From the NCBI GenBank assembly GCA_022496805.1, contig CM040085.1:22473811-22537810 (forward strand): a stretch of DNA of 64,000 bases, written 5' to 3'. The notes below the pieces were generated by a model, which was not told the origin of the DNA, did not search any database, and saw nothing but the letters and a program-made list of their open reading frames with translations. Below, piece after piece: positions 34,030 through 44,746 of this stretch. A program made the position numbers and the translations under genes. Origin of the DNA: Pohlia nutans. Lineage: Eukaryota > Streptophyta > Bryopsida > Bryales > Mniaceae. Positions within the stretch are counted from its first letter, which is position 1; every line of letters starts with the position of its first letter.

Positions 34030-34690
34030 ATATAACATTATATGTTCGTCTATATTATATGCTGTTCAGATGATCAATACGATTATCCAGCTTTGTGTGT
34101 ATAAGCTTCTCCCTTATCACTGGCATATTTCGTACCCTCCTTTGTAAATTGAACAAAGTACATTATGCTTTGCAGCTTTTGGTACAAGTGATTTCCTCTG
34201 GTATTGTCACAGTTTTTTGACATCATGGTCATACTTAAATTTCATGTGTTTTGTTGTTGTGCTCTATATTATATGCTGTTCAGATGATCAATATGATTAA
34301 CCAGCTTTGTGTGTATAAGCTTCTCCCTTTATCACTGGCATATTTCATACTCTCCTTTGTAAATTGAACAAAGTAAATTATGCTTTGCACATTACTCAAG
34401 CTTTTGGTGCAAGTGATTTCCTCTGGTATTGTCAAAGTTTTTTGACATGTCATACTTTTCATGTGTTTTGATGTGCTCTATTTCTGTGATGTGCTGTTTG
34501 GATGATCAATACAATTAACCAGCTTTTTGTATTCAAGCGTCTCCTGGTATGACTGGCAATACTTCATACCTCCTTTATGGATTGAATAAAGTAGATTATG
34601 CTTTGCACGTAACTCAGAAGCTTTTGGTGCAAGTGACTTCCTCCACTGTCGTTGAATTTTATTATTTCACCTTGTTCTTAGTTTTGAACT
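34030..34690 (+). repeat. Triplicated 3' region of the Pro/His-rich gene
   Basis: GCTGTTCAGATGATCAATA begins at 34061 and 34275, with a diverged copy at 34493, giving a period of 214-218 bp. Each unit also has AACCAGCTTTGTGTGTATAA, a TTGAA(C/T)AAAGTA segment and TTTTGGTGCAAGTGA. Copies 1 and 2 are closest. Confidence 0.85.
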
Positions 34691-34699
34691 GGTTGAGTC

Positions 34700-35691
34700 A
34701 AGATGGAAGCTGTGCAAGGCTTGCTTGGCTTGATGCATGCGGTAATTCAGGCTTGTATGTTTGAATTTCATCTTCACTGCTTCAACCTACTTATTGTAGG
34801 GTTATATGTAAATGGCGGGGAAAATGGATGCGTGCAGTGCCATTTCGAAGTTAATGTTAGTGTTGTGAAAACCAGATGGTTTTTCTGAAATTTTCTCACA
34901 CGTATGATGCTTGCCTTCAAAGAACAAAGATTTGGTTTCAAACTTTAGATCAATAAATGAAGTAGAGTAGTAGAATGGATGGACATATTCTCAAGGAAGC
35001 ACCAAGTAGTGTAGATGAGAAACAACAGAAATGTTTCTGTTGCTATTCACGTGAAGAAACCTCAAGGATTGAAGTAGAAGACAGGGATGCACCTTATCTT
35101 GCCTTGCTATGAAATCAGATCGATCAAATGGCACCCACCTGCGGGGTGCATTGTACTAATCATGTACAAGTATATGTGAGTGCACAAAAGGGGTATTAAT
35201 TTGAACATTGCCGTATTACGTATACATACATTAAATAAACATATTTAGAGCTGAAAATATTGGCGTATACTTATATTAAACGGCACATATTCATGACACA
35301 ATAGATCTGTATACAAAGGTTCTTAGACATAGAACCCCTCGTATATAGGGGGTTTTTAGAGGGGGTCATGAACGCACGTGATTCTCAAACATAATGTAGA
35401 GTGCACCCATTCTCCATCACTTGTGCACCAGATACTCCTTTCTTACACATCTGCACATTGGGTGACCTGGATAACACAGCTGAAGAAAATTAATCTTCTC
35501 AGATGCTTGTGTCTCCAAACTGGTAATGATTATGGACTCAATAGGATTCTGTAGTTGCTTCACCATCTCATTGAATATCAGAGTGACCCTAAAATGCTAA
35601 GATATGGTTTGATGGTGAAGCCCATGAGATGTCAAGTTGTCTCCCACCATAAATTTATTCTATAATACACCTCACAGGGCTTTAACTAAAA
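34700..35691. other. No feature seen
   Basis: Short frames of about 60 codons only. Possibly the distal 3' end of the upstream transcript, then intergenic DNA. Confidence 0.35.
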
Positions 35692-35864
35692 CACTACTAG
35701 CAAAGGCGTCGCTTCTCACTCATAAGAGTGTCAGAGTTCACTGTGCACACTTGTCCTACATGACGTATCGCACTCACCAAGTCTTGAGTGCCTGGGCAAT
35801 GAGTGCGAAGTGGCACCATTTGACTCACCTAGCGAGTGAAAAGGGACGCCTTCTCCTTGTAGTG
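35692..35864 (+). mobile_element. CACTA-like MITE, copy 1
   Basis: Starts CACTACTAGCAAAGGCGTC and ends GACGCCTTCTCCTTGTAGTG. Flanked by AAA on both sides. 173 bp. CACTAC termini with 3-bp duplications are the CACTA superfamily signature. Confidence 0.85.
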
Positions 35865-35991
35865 AAAGTGGATTCATTTGGCAATTTTCGGATTCTGTGA
35901 AGGGGATAATGTCAAATTCATAGGGAGAATGGAATGGGGATGAATTATGGTATTGATAGGGTACATGTACGTTGAGTCTAAGAAGAGTAGA

Positions 35992-36162
35992 CACTACAAG
36001 GAGAAAGTGTCACTTTTCACTCGGTAGGTGAGTCAAACGGCGCCACTTCACACTCACTGCCCAGACGCTCAAGACTTGGTGAGTGCGATTCGTCACATAG
36101 GACAAGTGTGTACAATGAACTCTGACTGTTGTGAGTGAGAAGCGACGCCTTTGCTAGTAGTG
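35992..36162 (-). mobile_element. CACTA-like MITE, copy 2
   Basis: Same family in opposite orientation: starts CACTACAAGGAGAAAGTGTC and ends GACGCCTTTGCTAGTAGTG. Flanked by AGA on both sides (35989-35991, 36163-36165). 171 bp. With copy 1 it forms an inverted pair about 127 bp apart. Confidence 0.85.
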
Positions 36163-36339
36163 AGACCCAAACCAAACACTAGAATGATGCACTAGCCCAC
36201 AGCAACCTTCTGTGCCCTGAGCCTTTGTTGTGGAGGACTGTGGATCATGCCCTAATGTGATACTGATCATGTTGTCACCATATGTGAAGTATTTTCTGAC
36301 TTTTGCTGAAATAGATGCGTAACCACAATACTAAAGAAA

Positions 36340-36876
36340 TTAACCCTTTAACGTCCCGATTCAACACTGTTTTCAAAGATTCGTTATAAAATGTTTGATG
36401 AAAAACAAAAATGGAGTTGATGTACAAAGCAAAGTTATAAATGTCAATGTGAAGATCACATCTGTACGATTGGATTCATCATATTTTAAAAATTAATTTT
36501 GCAAGGTTTTCTCTTGACATTCAATTAAAATCCAAAATTAACACACAGAGAATTAAAAAATATTGTAATGAAATTGAAATATCATGCACTACAAGATGGT
36601 ATGGTTTCCGCAATATTTGAGTCTACTTATTTTGGAAAATCATGTTTAAGGTCTCACTTTTTGAACTAAGAATGAAACTTGACATAATCCGATTCTGTTG
36701 TTTTTTGAAAAATCACAATATCTTATTTTGAAGATCCATGCTATACAAATGATAGTCAACTAGCACAAGAACCAAGATAAATGTGGATGGATGAAAAATG
36801 TACATAATGTAGTCAAGAGAAAGGTTGCAGTTTGTTCGTCATCCGTTATATGGATGCAGGCATGTCAAAGGGTTAA
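36340..36876 (+). mobile_element. TTAA family E element, copy 2
   Basis: Left TTAACCCTTTAACGTCCCG; right GGCATGTCAAAGGGTTAA. The CCCTTTAACG terminus next to TTAA closely resembles piggyBac-type ends. 537 bp, non-coding. Confidence 0.8.
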
Positions 36877-37411
36877 GAAAAGGAGACACCTCGTAGAATT
36901 CAAAGTGGCTTCAAATTCCTCATGGTTAGTTGAATTACCTTTGAACATGATCACAAATCAGAGATTGGTTTTGACAATTGAAGAGGACTTTCATGAACCT
37001 TAACACTTTCATGAACTTCCAAACACTGATTTCGTAAAAGTGATAGATCTTGCAATGCATGCCATCATGTATAGCACATTTCTCAGCTTGTTCTTGTTAT
37101 TCAAGGGTTGCAATCTCTGCCCACACCTCTGATCTCGCTACGAAGTATGAAACTTGTTGGATTGATGCAAAAAATAGTGGGTTTCAAGGTTGTTTAGGAG
37201 GCAAAATTATGTTCAATGTTGAGTACTTTCACTGTTGGAATGGGGGACCAATAGTGGGTTATCATTGAATGTTCTCATTATTGAATAAAACTTGCCAATC
37301 GTGAGGCACATTAGCATTCTTGAACAACTTTTCCACATTGTCACAAACTTGGTAAGGCACGTTTTTACAATGTTCTTCGTATGTTGTTGAGATGCACAGG
37401 GGTGATTACGT
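36877..37411. other. No recognised gene
   Basis: Frames of 70-97 codons lie on both strands without recognisable domains. Confidence 0.35.
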
Positions 37412-38122
37412 TCAACGTACAATAACATCATGTTTATCAAAAGAAATAAATACACATGTTTTTGATACCATAATTTCAAATTGAATACAACATGCCCATT
37501 GTCCAAAATTGCTCATGCAATTGTTGTGTATTTTCAATATCCATTTTGTGCTTGTGTTGTATATGTAGAGCATGACGATTGTCATATGTTTGCACCACAT
37601 CCTACAGGTAGTGGGAAAATCACTTATAGTGAAATGGTTTTTGTATTGCATTTTCAATTGCAAAGAATATAAATTTATAAATCCAATTTCAAAATAAGCA
37701 TCTATTACGATATTTGGTTTTAGATCAAACATAAAATTTAGGGTATTCATCCACAGAACCACTCTGAACAAACAATTGGCCCAAATGCGCTCATTACAAT
37801 CAATTAATATCAAATACAAATTCAAGGATGCACATTGGTTACACAAATGTGAAGCGTCCAAAAAAAATGCTATAACTCTCTGATCTCGGGAGGCCTCTAG
37901 CATCAAACCTTCTTTGCTAGCAATATTTGCAATAACATCTTCTACCGCAATAGATTCATGTGCACATTCTAAAGCTTGTACCAAGTCCTCTGTTTGCTTG
38001 CTTAACTCTGAACCTCCTTTAATTCCCGGTTCTAAAGAAAATAGTGAAGTTGGATCTGAGCCTTGTAATTTCCAGGTTGTCCTAATTATGTTCTTCAATT
38101 GGTGGAAAGGCTTGGTTATCAA
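37412..38122 (-). CDS. Unrecognised 236-codon frame
   Basis: The longest uninterrupted frame that is not simple repeat. The N-terminal third (about residues 20-85: LQGSDPTSLFSLEPG, SKQTEDLVQALECAHE, SIAVEDVIANIASKEG) has the balanced, acidic composition of real protein. The remainder is Cys/Ile/Phe-rich and AT-driven and may be read-through into an intron. An acceptor-like AATTACAAG lies near 38065. It ends 34 bp from the GTGAGCR terminus at 38156, so it could be a downstream exon of the host gene at 44.7-46.6 kb, separated by the 6.1-kb element, or an unrelated remnant. No family recognised. Confidence 0.3.
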   Translation of the reverse strand: MITKPFHQLKNIIRTTWKLQGSDPTSLFSLEPGIKGGSELSKQTEDLVQALECAHESIAVEDVIANIASKEGLMLEASRDQRVIAFFLDASHLCNQCASLNLYLILIDCNERIWANCLFRVVLWMNTLNFMFDLKPNIVIDAYFEIGFINLYSLQLKMQYKNHFTISDFPTTCRMWCKHMTIVMLYIYNTSTKWILKIHNNCMSNFGQWACCIQFEIMVSKTCVFISFDKHDVIVR

Positions 38123-38531
38123 AACTCATGTTTCTCTACACAGGAATGCTATTCTGTGAGCAGTGAGCGGTGAGCGATGAGCAGTGAGCGGTGAGCAGTA
38201 AAATTTCATGATTTTTGAATGGGTTTAGTATGGAAAGTGGGTCCTATGACCGAGAATTTAGTATGATCGTAAGGTATTTTGTGGTTTTTTTTCAGGTACT
38301 GGACCTACTTCCGTGGGGTTAGGGTTCCCTATTTCCGCGTGTAGCCGCGGGATTAGGGTCTTGGGGTTTAGGGGCGTGGTGGCATGTATGGAGTAGAATG
38401 GGGTAGTGAGTGCATGGCGCGGTCTTAAAGGGCAGAGGGTTATTGAGGGTCATTCAATCACGTGTTTCAATCGATGCATGTGCTACGGGATTCTCTTCTG
38501 TTGTTGCATTCTAACATTCAGTAATACTTAC

Positions 38532-40525
38532 CAGTGGAGGCGTTGTAATCGAGGACCACGTCTCCAGGATATGTGGAAGCCTCCACAAGAATTTGCAAGA
38601 ACCGAGGATCTTTCTCTCGTGCCCCTCTCCATGGAATCTGGCCATTCATGAGCTGCATTTTTGCTGTCGTGAAATTGTGCAGGAGGTCATCTTCCTCCAG
38701 GTCGATACTAGCGTCACGAACCTCAGGAATGATGCGGAGCTTGAAACCAGAGTGAACGGCGGTGTCCTTCAGTTTGTGCTTGACAAACAGTAGAATCCAG
38801 AACCTGCGAGACTGTAAATGTAGGGAGAATTCAATGACAAGTGACTATGGCAATGAATGCGCAAAGTAGAATCAACAAGGCAGTAGGATAATGTACCGTG
38901 CGCTACGGGTCTCTACACGAGGAAAGTTGAAGCTCGTTTATGCCCCACCAGTCCTTGTATTGCATGTACCCGTACTCTTGAGCCCACCCTAGAACATCCT
39001 TTCTGATGGAGGGACTTTCAGGAAGGAAAATAAGAATTGCACCATCGTCAGATAGGTGCTGGACCGTTTATGCAAATATCGTCTCAACAAAGTCGTCCAC
39101 GTCCGCCTTATTCTAGTCAGGGACACTTGTGGAAGGGTCAGAAATGCGAGGAACTAGGAGGTTATCGGGGACATCTGCAATGATAAGATCTAGGCATGCA
39201 TCGGAATCAACACGTCCCCCAAGTTTTCGATGCTTAATCTTCTCGACCTGTAAAGTTCAACACACAACATCAATTGCTTGGAAGACATGTAAGAAACCTG
39301 ACCACCTTGCAGTTTCTGAAGCCAAAGTTGGCACAGCCTAATCTCTTCGTGTGTTGGATTCTGTTTTGTATCCGATCCACACTTCGTCGATGTGCAACTG
39401 TTTTACTTAGAGTACTGAATGGTAGACATGTCTGCACATAGTTTCTCTTGCATGGAACGTGGAAGCAAAAACAGACTTATAATGAATCACGTATTTTTCA
39501 TAGCATTTGTTAATCTTAGTCCTCGATGTACCTGAGTATAGCTCATATAACTTCTTGTGCAGGTGTTTTTGATAATTAAAAGAAGCTTGAAACGCAGCAG
39601 TGCAGTCACGCGCAATCAAATACTTTTCAACTTGTACAAGGTATTCTTGCTACTTCCTTTTGAGGTCTTTATTAACACTTTTATGGTCTCAGAGTAGATG
39701 TTAATGGGCTCAAATCATGAATAGATTCTTGGAATAAGGTGGAATACTCTTGAAGGTGAAGATTATTTTATTGTGATTGGCTATGTTCTAGAATTAGAAA
39801 TTAGAATTAGATGAAATGCATAATGCGGATTAATGATAAAATAGTATAGAGATGTATACGTACCGTTTTAGCAAAATTTAGTACATCAATCCAAGCAGCT
39901 GGAGCTGTGCCCTCCTTCAATTTTTGCTCCCCAAGAGCAATAAGCGATTTGTTAAGAATCATCACCTTTGGCAAGATTTCGTGCATACTGGCTCGAAGCG
40001 AGCTTTCAGTAATTCTTCGCGCATTCTGGGTACCAAGGCGAGGCTAGTAGCTCAGGAAGCTTAAACAATCGTAGCTGATTTGGTGTGAAAACGTATGATG
40101 GCATTGCCTTGTCAATCCATGCACCAAAAAACTTGGGCATAGCTTTCCGATCAATCGCACCCTTACCAAGGAGTTTGCGTTTGAAGTACCTATAAGTACA
40201 GAAGCAAAATATTTTAATACATAGGTAGAGTAGTGCAATTGTAGAGTGAAATGAATTTGTGAAATGGGAAGGTATTTGTGCATTGCAAACCTGTACAGGA
40301 GTCGTTTGACGGCATTTGAGGTCCCCTCTTGGTCTTTGAAGGCATTTATTCTAGAGTAGCCATTGGCCTTCTTGAGTATAAAGCAGAATGCTCGATCCCA
40401 GACAAGGATTCTCCATTTCTCAACGTATCGGTTGATTTCATCCAAGTCAGAACGGGCTTCCAGTCAATCTGAATGTCGTCGAAGTGAAGGGTGTTTATGA
40501 CCTCAGCCGCGATAGAGTCCTCAAG
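38532..40525 (-). pseudogene. Beta-class N4/N6 DNA methylase-like gene, decayed
   Basis: Exons read by splice signals: 40291-40525, 39864-40189, 39532-39654, 38897-39247 and 38532-38811. The first two give LDEINRYVEKWRILVWDRAF and RKLLGKGAIDRKAMPKFFG, of unknown family. The fourth has LDLIIADVPDN at about 39190-39161 (DPPY-like motif IV), then DDGAILIFLPESPSIRKDVL, like the strand-rich core after motif IV. The fifth ends EKDPRFLQILVEAST followed by YPGDVVLDYNASTG, matching motif X then motif I (PGDxVLDPFxGSG) of bacterial-type N4-cytosine/N6-adenine methylases. The order IV before I is that of the permuted beta class. Lesions: stops at 39113 (TAG), 39068 (TAA) and 38903 (TAG), and frame breaks near 40430 and 40026. 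The first exon upstream of 40525 and the coding end after motif I were not found. Known relatives by type are MpDN4MT1 of Marchantia and rotifer N4CMT; direct kinship is untested. Confidence 0.62.
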
Positions 40526-40575
40526 CTGTACAACCGTGACGCAAGAAAAAAACAATCAAAATAATAATTTAAATT

Positions 40576-40596
40576 ACTACACTAGTAGAAAACTTG
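40576..40596 (+). repeat. CACTA-type element end
   Basis: CACTAGTAGAAAACTTGGTC matches the common plant CACTA terminus CACTAGTAGAAAA. It lies at the left edge of the hairpin array. No matching right end was found before 44.3 kb. Confidence 0.4.
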
Positions 40597-40655
40597 GTCG
40601 AAAAGAACCGGAGCCAAAATCAGCTGCGGTTCTTTTGACCACCCTGATCTGTAGT

Positions 40656-41879
40656 CGCATAGCGACTGCAGATGTTTCCTTTTTGATTTACGATTGCAAT
40701 TTTAGGAATTTCAGGGCGTGTAATATACCGTTGGAAAGGTCTTGAAAATACCTTTCCAACGGTATATTACACGCCCCTAAATGATTAAAATTGCAGTCGA
40801 AAATCTAAAAAAACAAATCTGCAGTCGTCAAATGGAGCAGCTCGGTACCGAGCGGCCGCTGGAGACTTGGTAACGAGCTGATTCGCAAAGCGACTGCAGA
40901 TGTTTCTTTTTTGATTTACGACTGCAATTTTAGGAATTTCAGGGCGTGTAATATACCGTTGGAAAGGTCTTGAAAATACCTTTCCAACGGTATATTACAC
41001 GCCCCTAAATGATTAAAATTGCAGTCGAAAATCTAAAAAAACAAATCTGCAGTCGTTTGGAGCAAAAAAACAAATCTGCAGTCGTCAAATGGAGCAGCTC
41101 GGTACTGAGCGGCCGCTGGAGACTTGGTAACGAGCTGGTTCGCATAGCGACTGCAGATGTTTCTTTTTTGATTTACGATTGCAATTTTAGGAATTGTAGG
41201 GCGTGTAATATACCGTCGGAAAGGTCTTGAAAATACCTTTCCAACGGTATATTACACGCCCCTAAATGATTAAAATTGCAGTCGAAAATCTAAAAAAACA
41301 AATCTGCAGTCGTTTGGAGCAAAAAAACAAATCTGCAGGCGTCAAATGGAGCAGCTCGGTACCGAGCGGCCGCTGGAGACTTGGTAACGAGCTGGTTCGC
41401 ATAGCGACTGCAGATGTTTCTTTTTTGATTTACGATTGCAATTTTAGGAATTTCAGGGCGTGTAGTATACCGTTGGAAAGGTCTTGAAAATACCTTTCCA
41501 ACGGTATATTACACGCCCCTAAATGATTAAAATTGCAGTCGAAAATCTAAAAAAACAAATCTGCAGTCGTCAAATGGAGCAGCTCGGTACCGAGCGGCCG
41601 CTGGAGACTTGGTAACGAGCTGGTTCGCATAGCGACTGCAAATGTTTCTTTTTTTATTTACGACTGCAATTTTAGGAATTGTAGGGCGTGTAATATACCG
41701 TTGGAAAGGTCTTGAAAATACCTTTCCAACGGTATATTACACGCCCTAAAATGATTTAAATTGCAGTCAAAAATCTAAAAAAACAAAACTGCAGTCGTTT
41801 AGAGCAAAAAAACAAATTTGTAGTCGTCAAATGGAGCAGCTCGGTACCGAGCGGCCGCTGGAGACTTGGTAACAAGCTG
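40656..41879. repeat. Tandem array of five long-hairpin units
   Basis: Units start at 40656, 40884, 41141, 41398 and 41626; lengths are 228, 257, 257, 228 and about 254 bp. Each is mostly an inverted repeat with arms of about 78 bp: CGACTGCAGATG... to CCGTTGGAAAGGT, a CTTGAAA loop, then the complementary arm back to CTGCAGTCG. The long units contain an extra 29-bp copy of the TTTGGAGCAAAAAAACAAAT segment. Units are joined by a spacer with the palindrome GCTCGGTACCGAGC and GCGGCCGC. Frames of 73 codons repeated here are artefacts. Confidence 0.9.
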
Positions 41880-42349
41880 GCTCGCTTGTGGCGTGCCTCG
41901 CTGGGACGGCCAGTTTCACTCGGGCCAGTTTGGGACCCGATGGGGGAGGCGCGGTTTAGCTCTAGCGGAAATGCCCTTGGACAAGCTCTAAGTTAGAATC
42001 ACAACTCGGTTTTGAGGGCGCCTCGTGACGGAGCGGGACGAGCCCGCCCCGCACTCAAAACCACTCATACTCCCGGATCATGTAATTTGGAACTCAGATA
42101 AAAGGGACAGAGTGGTGGGACATGGTGCTAGTACTCGCTCCCATCTAAGTGCGTTTTTTGACTCGTCACGACGTGGGGAGCAAAGTCACACTTGGCTCGA
42201 GAAATCAGTTGGAACTCACACTTGGCTCGAGAAATCACAGAGATTACGAGATGGAATGGGGCAAGTCACAACAAAATGGGACAGTTCGCGCGGTCAGGAG
42301 CCGGGTCGTGATGACGAGTTGCCACCACGAGCTCGGTAACGAGCTGGCT

Positions 42350-42657
42350 CCCTCCCGAGGCACGCACCACCCCGGGACTCCATGGGACTCCCACTGTCCT
42401 ATTCGCCACGCACCCCTCGTACGCAGACACCCCGGGACGCACCGTCACGCACTGTCACCACTCGACTCCCACTGTCCCACTCGCCACGTACACACCCCGG
42501 GACTCCATAGGACTCGTCATGCACAACTCGTACTCCGTCACGCACCACTCGTCTCGCACCACACGCACCACTCGTATTCATCACACACCACTCGTCACGC
42601 GTCACGCACCACTCGTCACGCGTCACGCGTCACCACTCGTCACGCGTCACACGTCAC
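42350..42657. repeat. CG-rich degenerate minisatellite
   Basis: Variations on CGTCACGCACCACT, and a longer phrase CCCCGGGACTCCATGGGACT that occurs twice, fill this stretch just before the SWIM gene. Frames of 60-172 codons here are repeat-driven. Confidence 0.7.
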
Positions 42658-43770
42658 GTGTCATTGAAGCGAAAGGCTGACGTTCCACTTGGTTCTGAAT
42701 TCGACTCGCATAGGCCTGATAAGATATCTATCTCGCGCCCACATGTGCAAACGAGGTCTAGTAGGACCTCAACCGTAATCATTGATTCTCCTACTTCACT
42801 ACAAGCCTCTCCGACCGATTCTCTCGTCCCAGAAGTTCCAAGACAGATGACCGCCGCCACTCCTACGGGGAAGGCGCACCACGTTACTGCAGTTCAAGAA
42901 ACCGCCTGCGACGAAACTGAATGACATATTGCTCGACTGCCACCTAAATCCGCAAAGGCTTGCTTTGCCCAACAAGCTGTGATGAAGAAGAAGTGTACAG
43001 CTCGTATAGTTCAGGATGGAAAGAGCACTGCTGCACCAACGTACACGGGCATGATGAATAATTATCGGAAGAACAAGACGGAGTGCATGCAATTCTTCTT
43101 CTGCAAAGATGATATTGAGAGATGTGTGAAGGGGACCCGTCGAAAGTGGGTTATATCTAGGCCTGAAGTCCCGGACATCTGGCCTGTCAAGATCGGCACT
43201 AATCTAACCCGGAAGGAGGTGTTGCAATTAGAAGATGCTGGGTTCCGTCTTCCCCAACGTGAAGATATCTCACCGAGGAGGCTCTTCATTGATCAGCACC
43301 TTCCTGTGGACCTGGCTGCGTATGTTACCCAACGTACCCGGACGAGTTCCCAAAACGGAGGTCCGGCAAGAACATCCGTCGCAATATGAAGGCGCCCACA
43401 ACGCGCCACTCCAATAATTTGTGCTTCCGCCCTCACTCTAAAGGGCCAAATTCAAAAGGTCAGCATGATCCCAGCTCCAGCCCTCGGATGCATCGTCACC
43501 CTTGATTCCGGCACTCCACCAACTGTTCAGCAATATTATTTGACTATATCTCAGTTGCCGGCCTGCACCTGCCCTTATTTCAAGGAGATGGCCACCAACG
43601 CTCTCGGAAAGCGTGGCCACTGGGCCAATTGCAAGCATCTTTACTTTGTCTTCATTGAAGTATGTGGTCTTGATCCCGAGGTAGACTACTTCATCCACGC
43701 TCCCAGTTTCAGTTTCAATGAAGTGAAGCGCATCCTCCAAAGTGGGCTTTTGGCCCCCTTGACTTCTTAG
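42658..43770 (+). pseudogene. SWIM zinc-finger protein, decayed
   Basis: One frame covers the span, with in-frame stops at 42922 and 43387. There is no ATG at its 5' edge, which runs into the minisatellite. The N-terminal part is basic and Ser/Thr-rich (SLKRKADVPLGSEF). The middle (YRKNKTECMQFFFCKDDIER, KWVISRPEVPDIWPVKIG, LTRKEVLQLEDAGFRLPQ) looks like a folded domain I cannot name. The C-terminal part has ACTCPYF, then CKHLYF 19 residues later: a CxC...CxH SWIM finger with ligands at codons 43564, 43570, 43630 and 43636. SWIM fingers occur in MULE-type transposases and other DNA-linked proteins. Between 43320 and 43460 another frame reads better, so a frameshift is likely. No DDE core is visible. 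Opposite in direction to the methylase-like gene. Confidence 0.62.
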
Positions 43771-44220
43771 GATATGGCATTCCTAGGGGCAATTATTGCT
43801 GTTTTTTGATTATGATGACCAGAATTGATTTTGGTAGTGAAACTAAAAGGGCCACTACTTCTCTTACGAGTTTTATGTGTACGGTGCATGTATTACTTCC
43901 ACTCTTCATTTTGTGTTTTCTACCCTAACCCTAAACCTACCCTAACTTTGGTATCTTCCTGAGTCAACCCTAATACTCCAAGCTTCTACTCCGTATATCA
44001 CAATGGTACTATATTTTCTTTCCCTTGCAATGCCTTGATACGAGACCGTTCTGGCAATATTTTTCACTTCTCCATGGTCCATTCCGCGGTCATAGGGGAT
44101 AAATATTCCGTGGTAATGGATCCTTACAATCCCTAAAAATAGACGAATATTCGAATATTTTCTAAATTTAGTGTATTTGACGAAGTCAAACCGGATCTCA
44201 CCGCTCTAAATTCTGTGCCT
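43771..44220. other. Right subterminal part of the 6.1-kb element
   Basis: Non-coding. Contains a short ACCCTAACCCTAAACCTACC patch (about 43921-43945), telomere-like, which has an inverted counterpart near the left end. Confidence 0.45.
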
Positions 44221-44258
44221 CACTGCTCACCGCTCACCGCTCACTGCTCACCGCTCAC

Positions 44259-44746
44259 AAACTAGCGTTGTTGGTTGTAAGAAGAGAAATGTCTTTTATG
44301 AAAAAAAATGCCGCTTACAGAACCAAAAAAAATACGATGTAAGAAAAAAATGGATAACAGTTGAGCTCCGAGAAAAAAGAATGGTGTGTAGTCAAAAGAA
44401 TTGGTTATTTGGGGTATCAAGAAAAAATTGTAGTATAAGTAAAATAGGGTATTTTTAAATGATTCCCCCAAAAATTTATAATTACTAATAGGGTGTATTA
44501 AAATACAAGCATTTACCTTTATTTTGAAAAATACCATACCTTACAATCTTTTTTGCAAGGTAAATAACCCCCCAATAAATAGGTCTTGAGCGCACGTGTA
44601 TGCAAAATATAAGAGGGACTGCACCTCCTAAGGCTAACATGACTCACTTAAATCTTGAATAGCACAACAATGTAGAGGTTGCTAATACTAGAATTGAATA
44701 AAGAATTCCGCTGACTAACCAAGGCAGAACGTCAAGTGTAACTTAC
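44259..44746. other. DNA between the 6.1-kb element and the membrane gene
   Basis: AT-rich, no frame with a domain. Could be intron or 3' end of the adjacent gene. Confidence 0.35.

Larger units (their letters stand above)
38156..44258. mobile_element. 6.1-kb element bounded by inverted GTGAGCR repeats, with methylase-like and SWIM genes
   Basis: At 38156-38199 the sequence is a run of GTGAGCA/GTGAGCG heptamers. At 44221-44258 the same run appears inverted (CACTGCTCACCGCTCACCGC). Further inside, CCTATGACCG (near 38247, and inverted near 44095) and a GGTTAGGGT patch (near 38317, and inverted near 43930) recur in the same order, suggesting long diverged terminal inverted repeats of about 300 bp. 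Between them lie a decayed methylase-like gene (minus), a hairpin-unit array, a CG-rich minisatellite and a decayed SWIM gene (plus). No target duplication was found. Calling this one transposon is inference from end symmetry and gene content. Confidence 0.55.

Noticed and set aside
33605..34147. 180-codon Thr/His-rich protein
   Set aside because: It is a shifted reading of the CCACCTCCTCACCATCACC-type repeats that encode the Pro/His-rich protein, and it runs into the 3' repeats.
41586..41612. KpnI and NotI sites suggesting cloning-vector contamination
   Set aside because: The same GGTACC and GCGGCCGC context recurs in every unit of a diverged plant repeat, and no vector backbone is present.
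43921..43945. Interstitial telomere
   Set aside because: Only two or three imperfect CCCTAA(A) units; it is better explained as part of the element's subterminal region.
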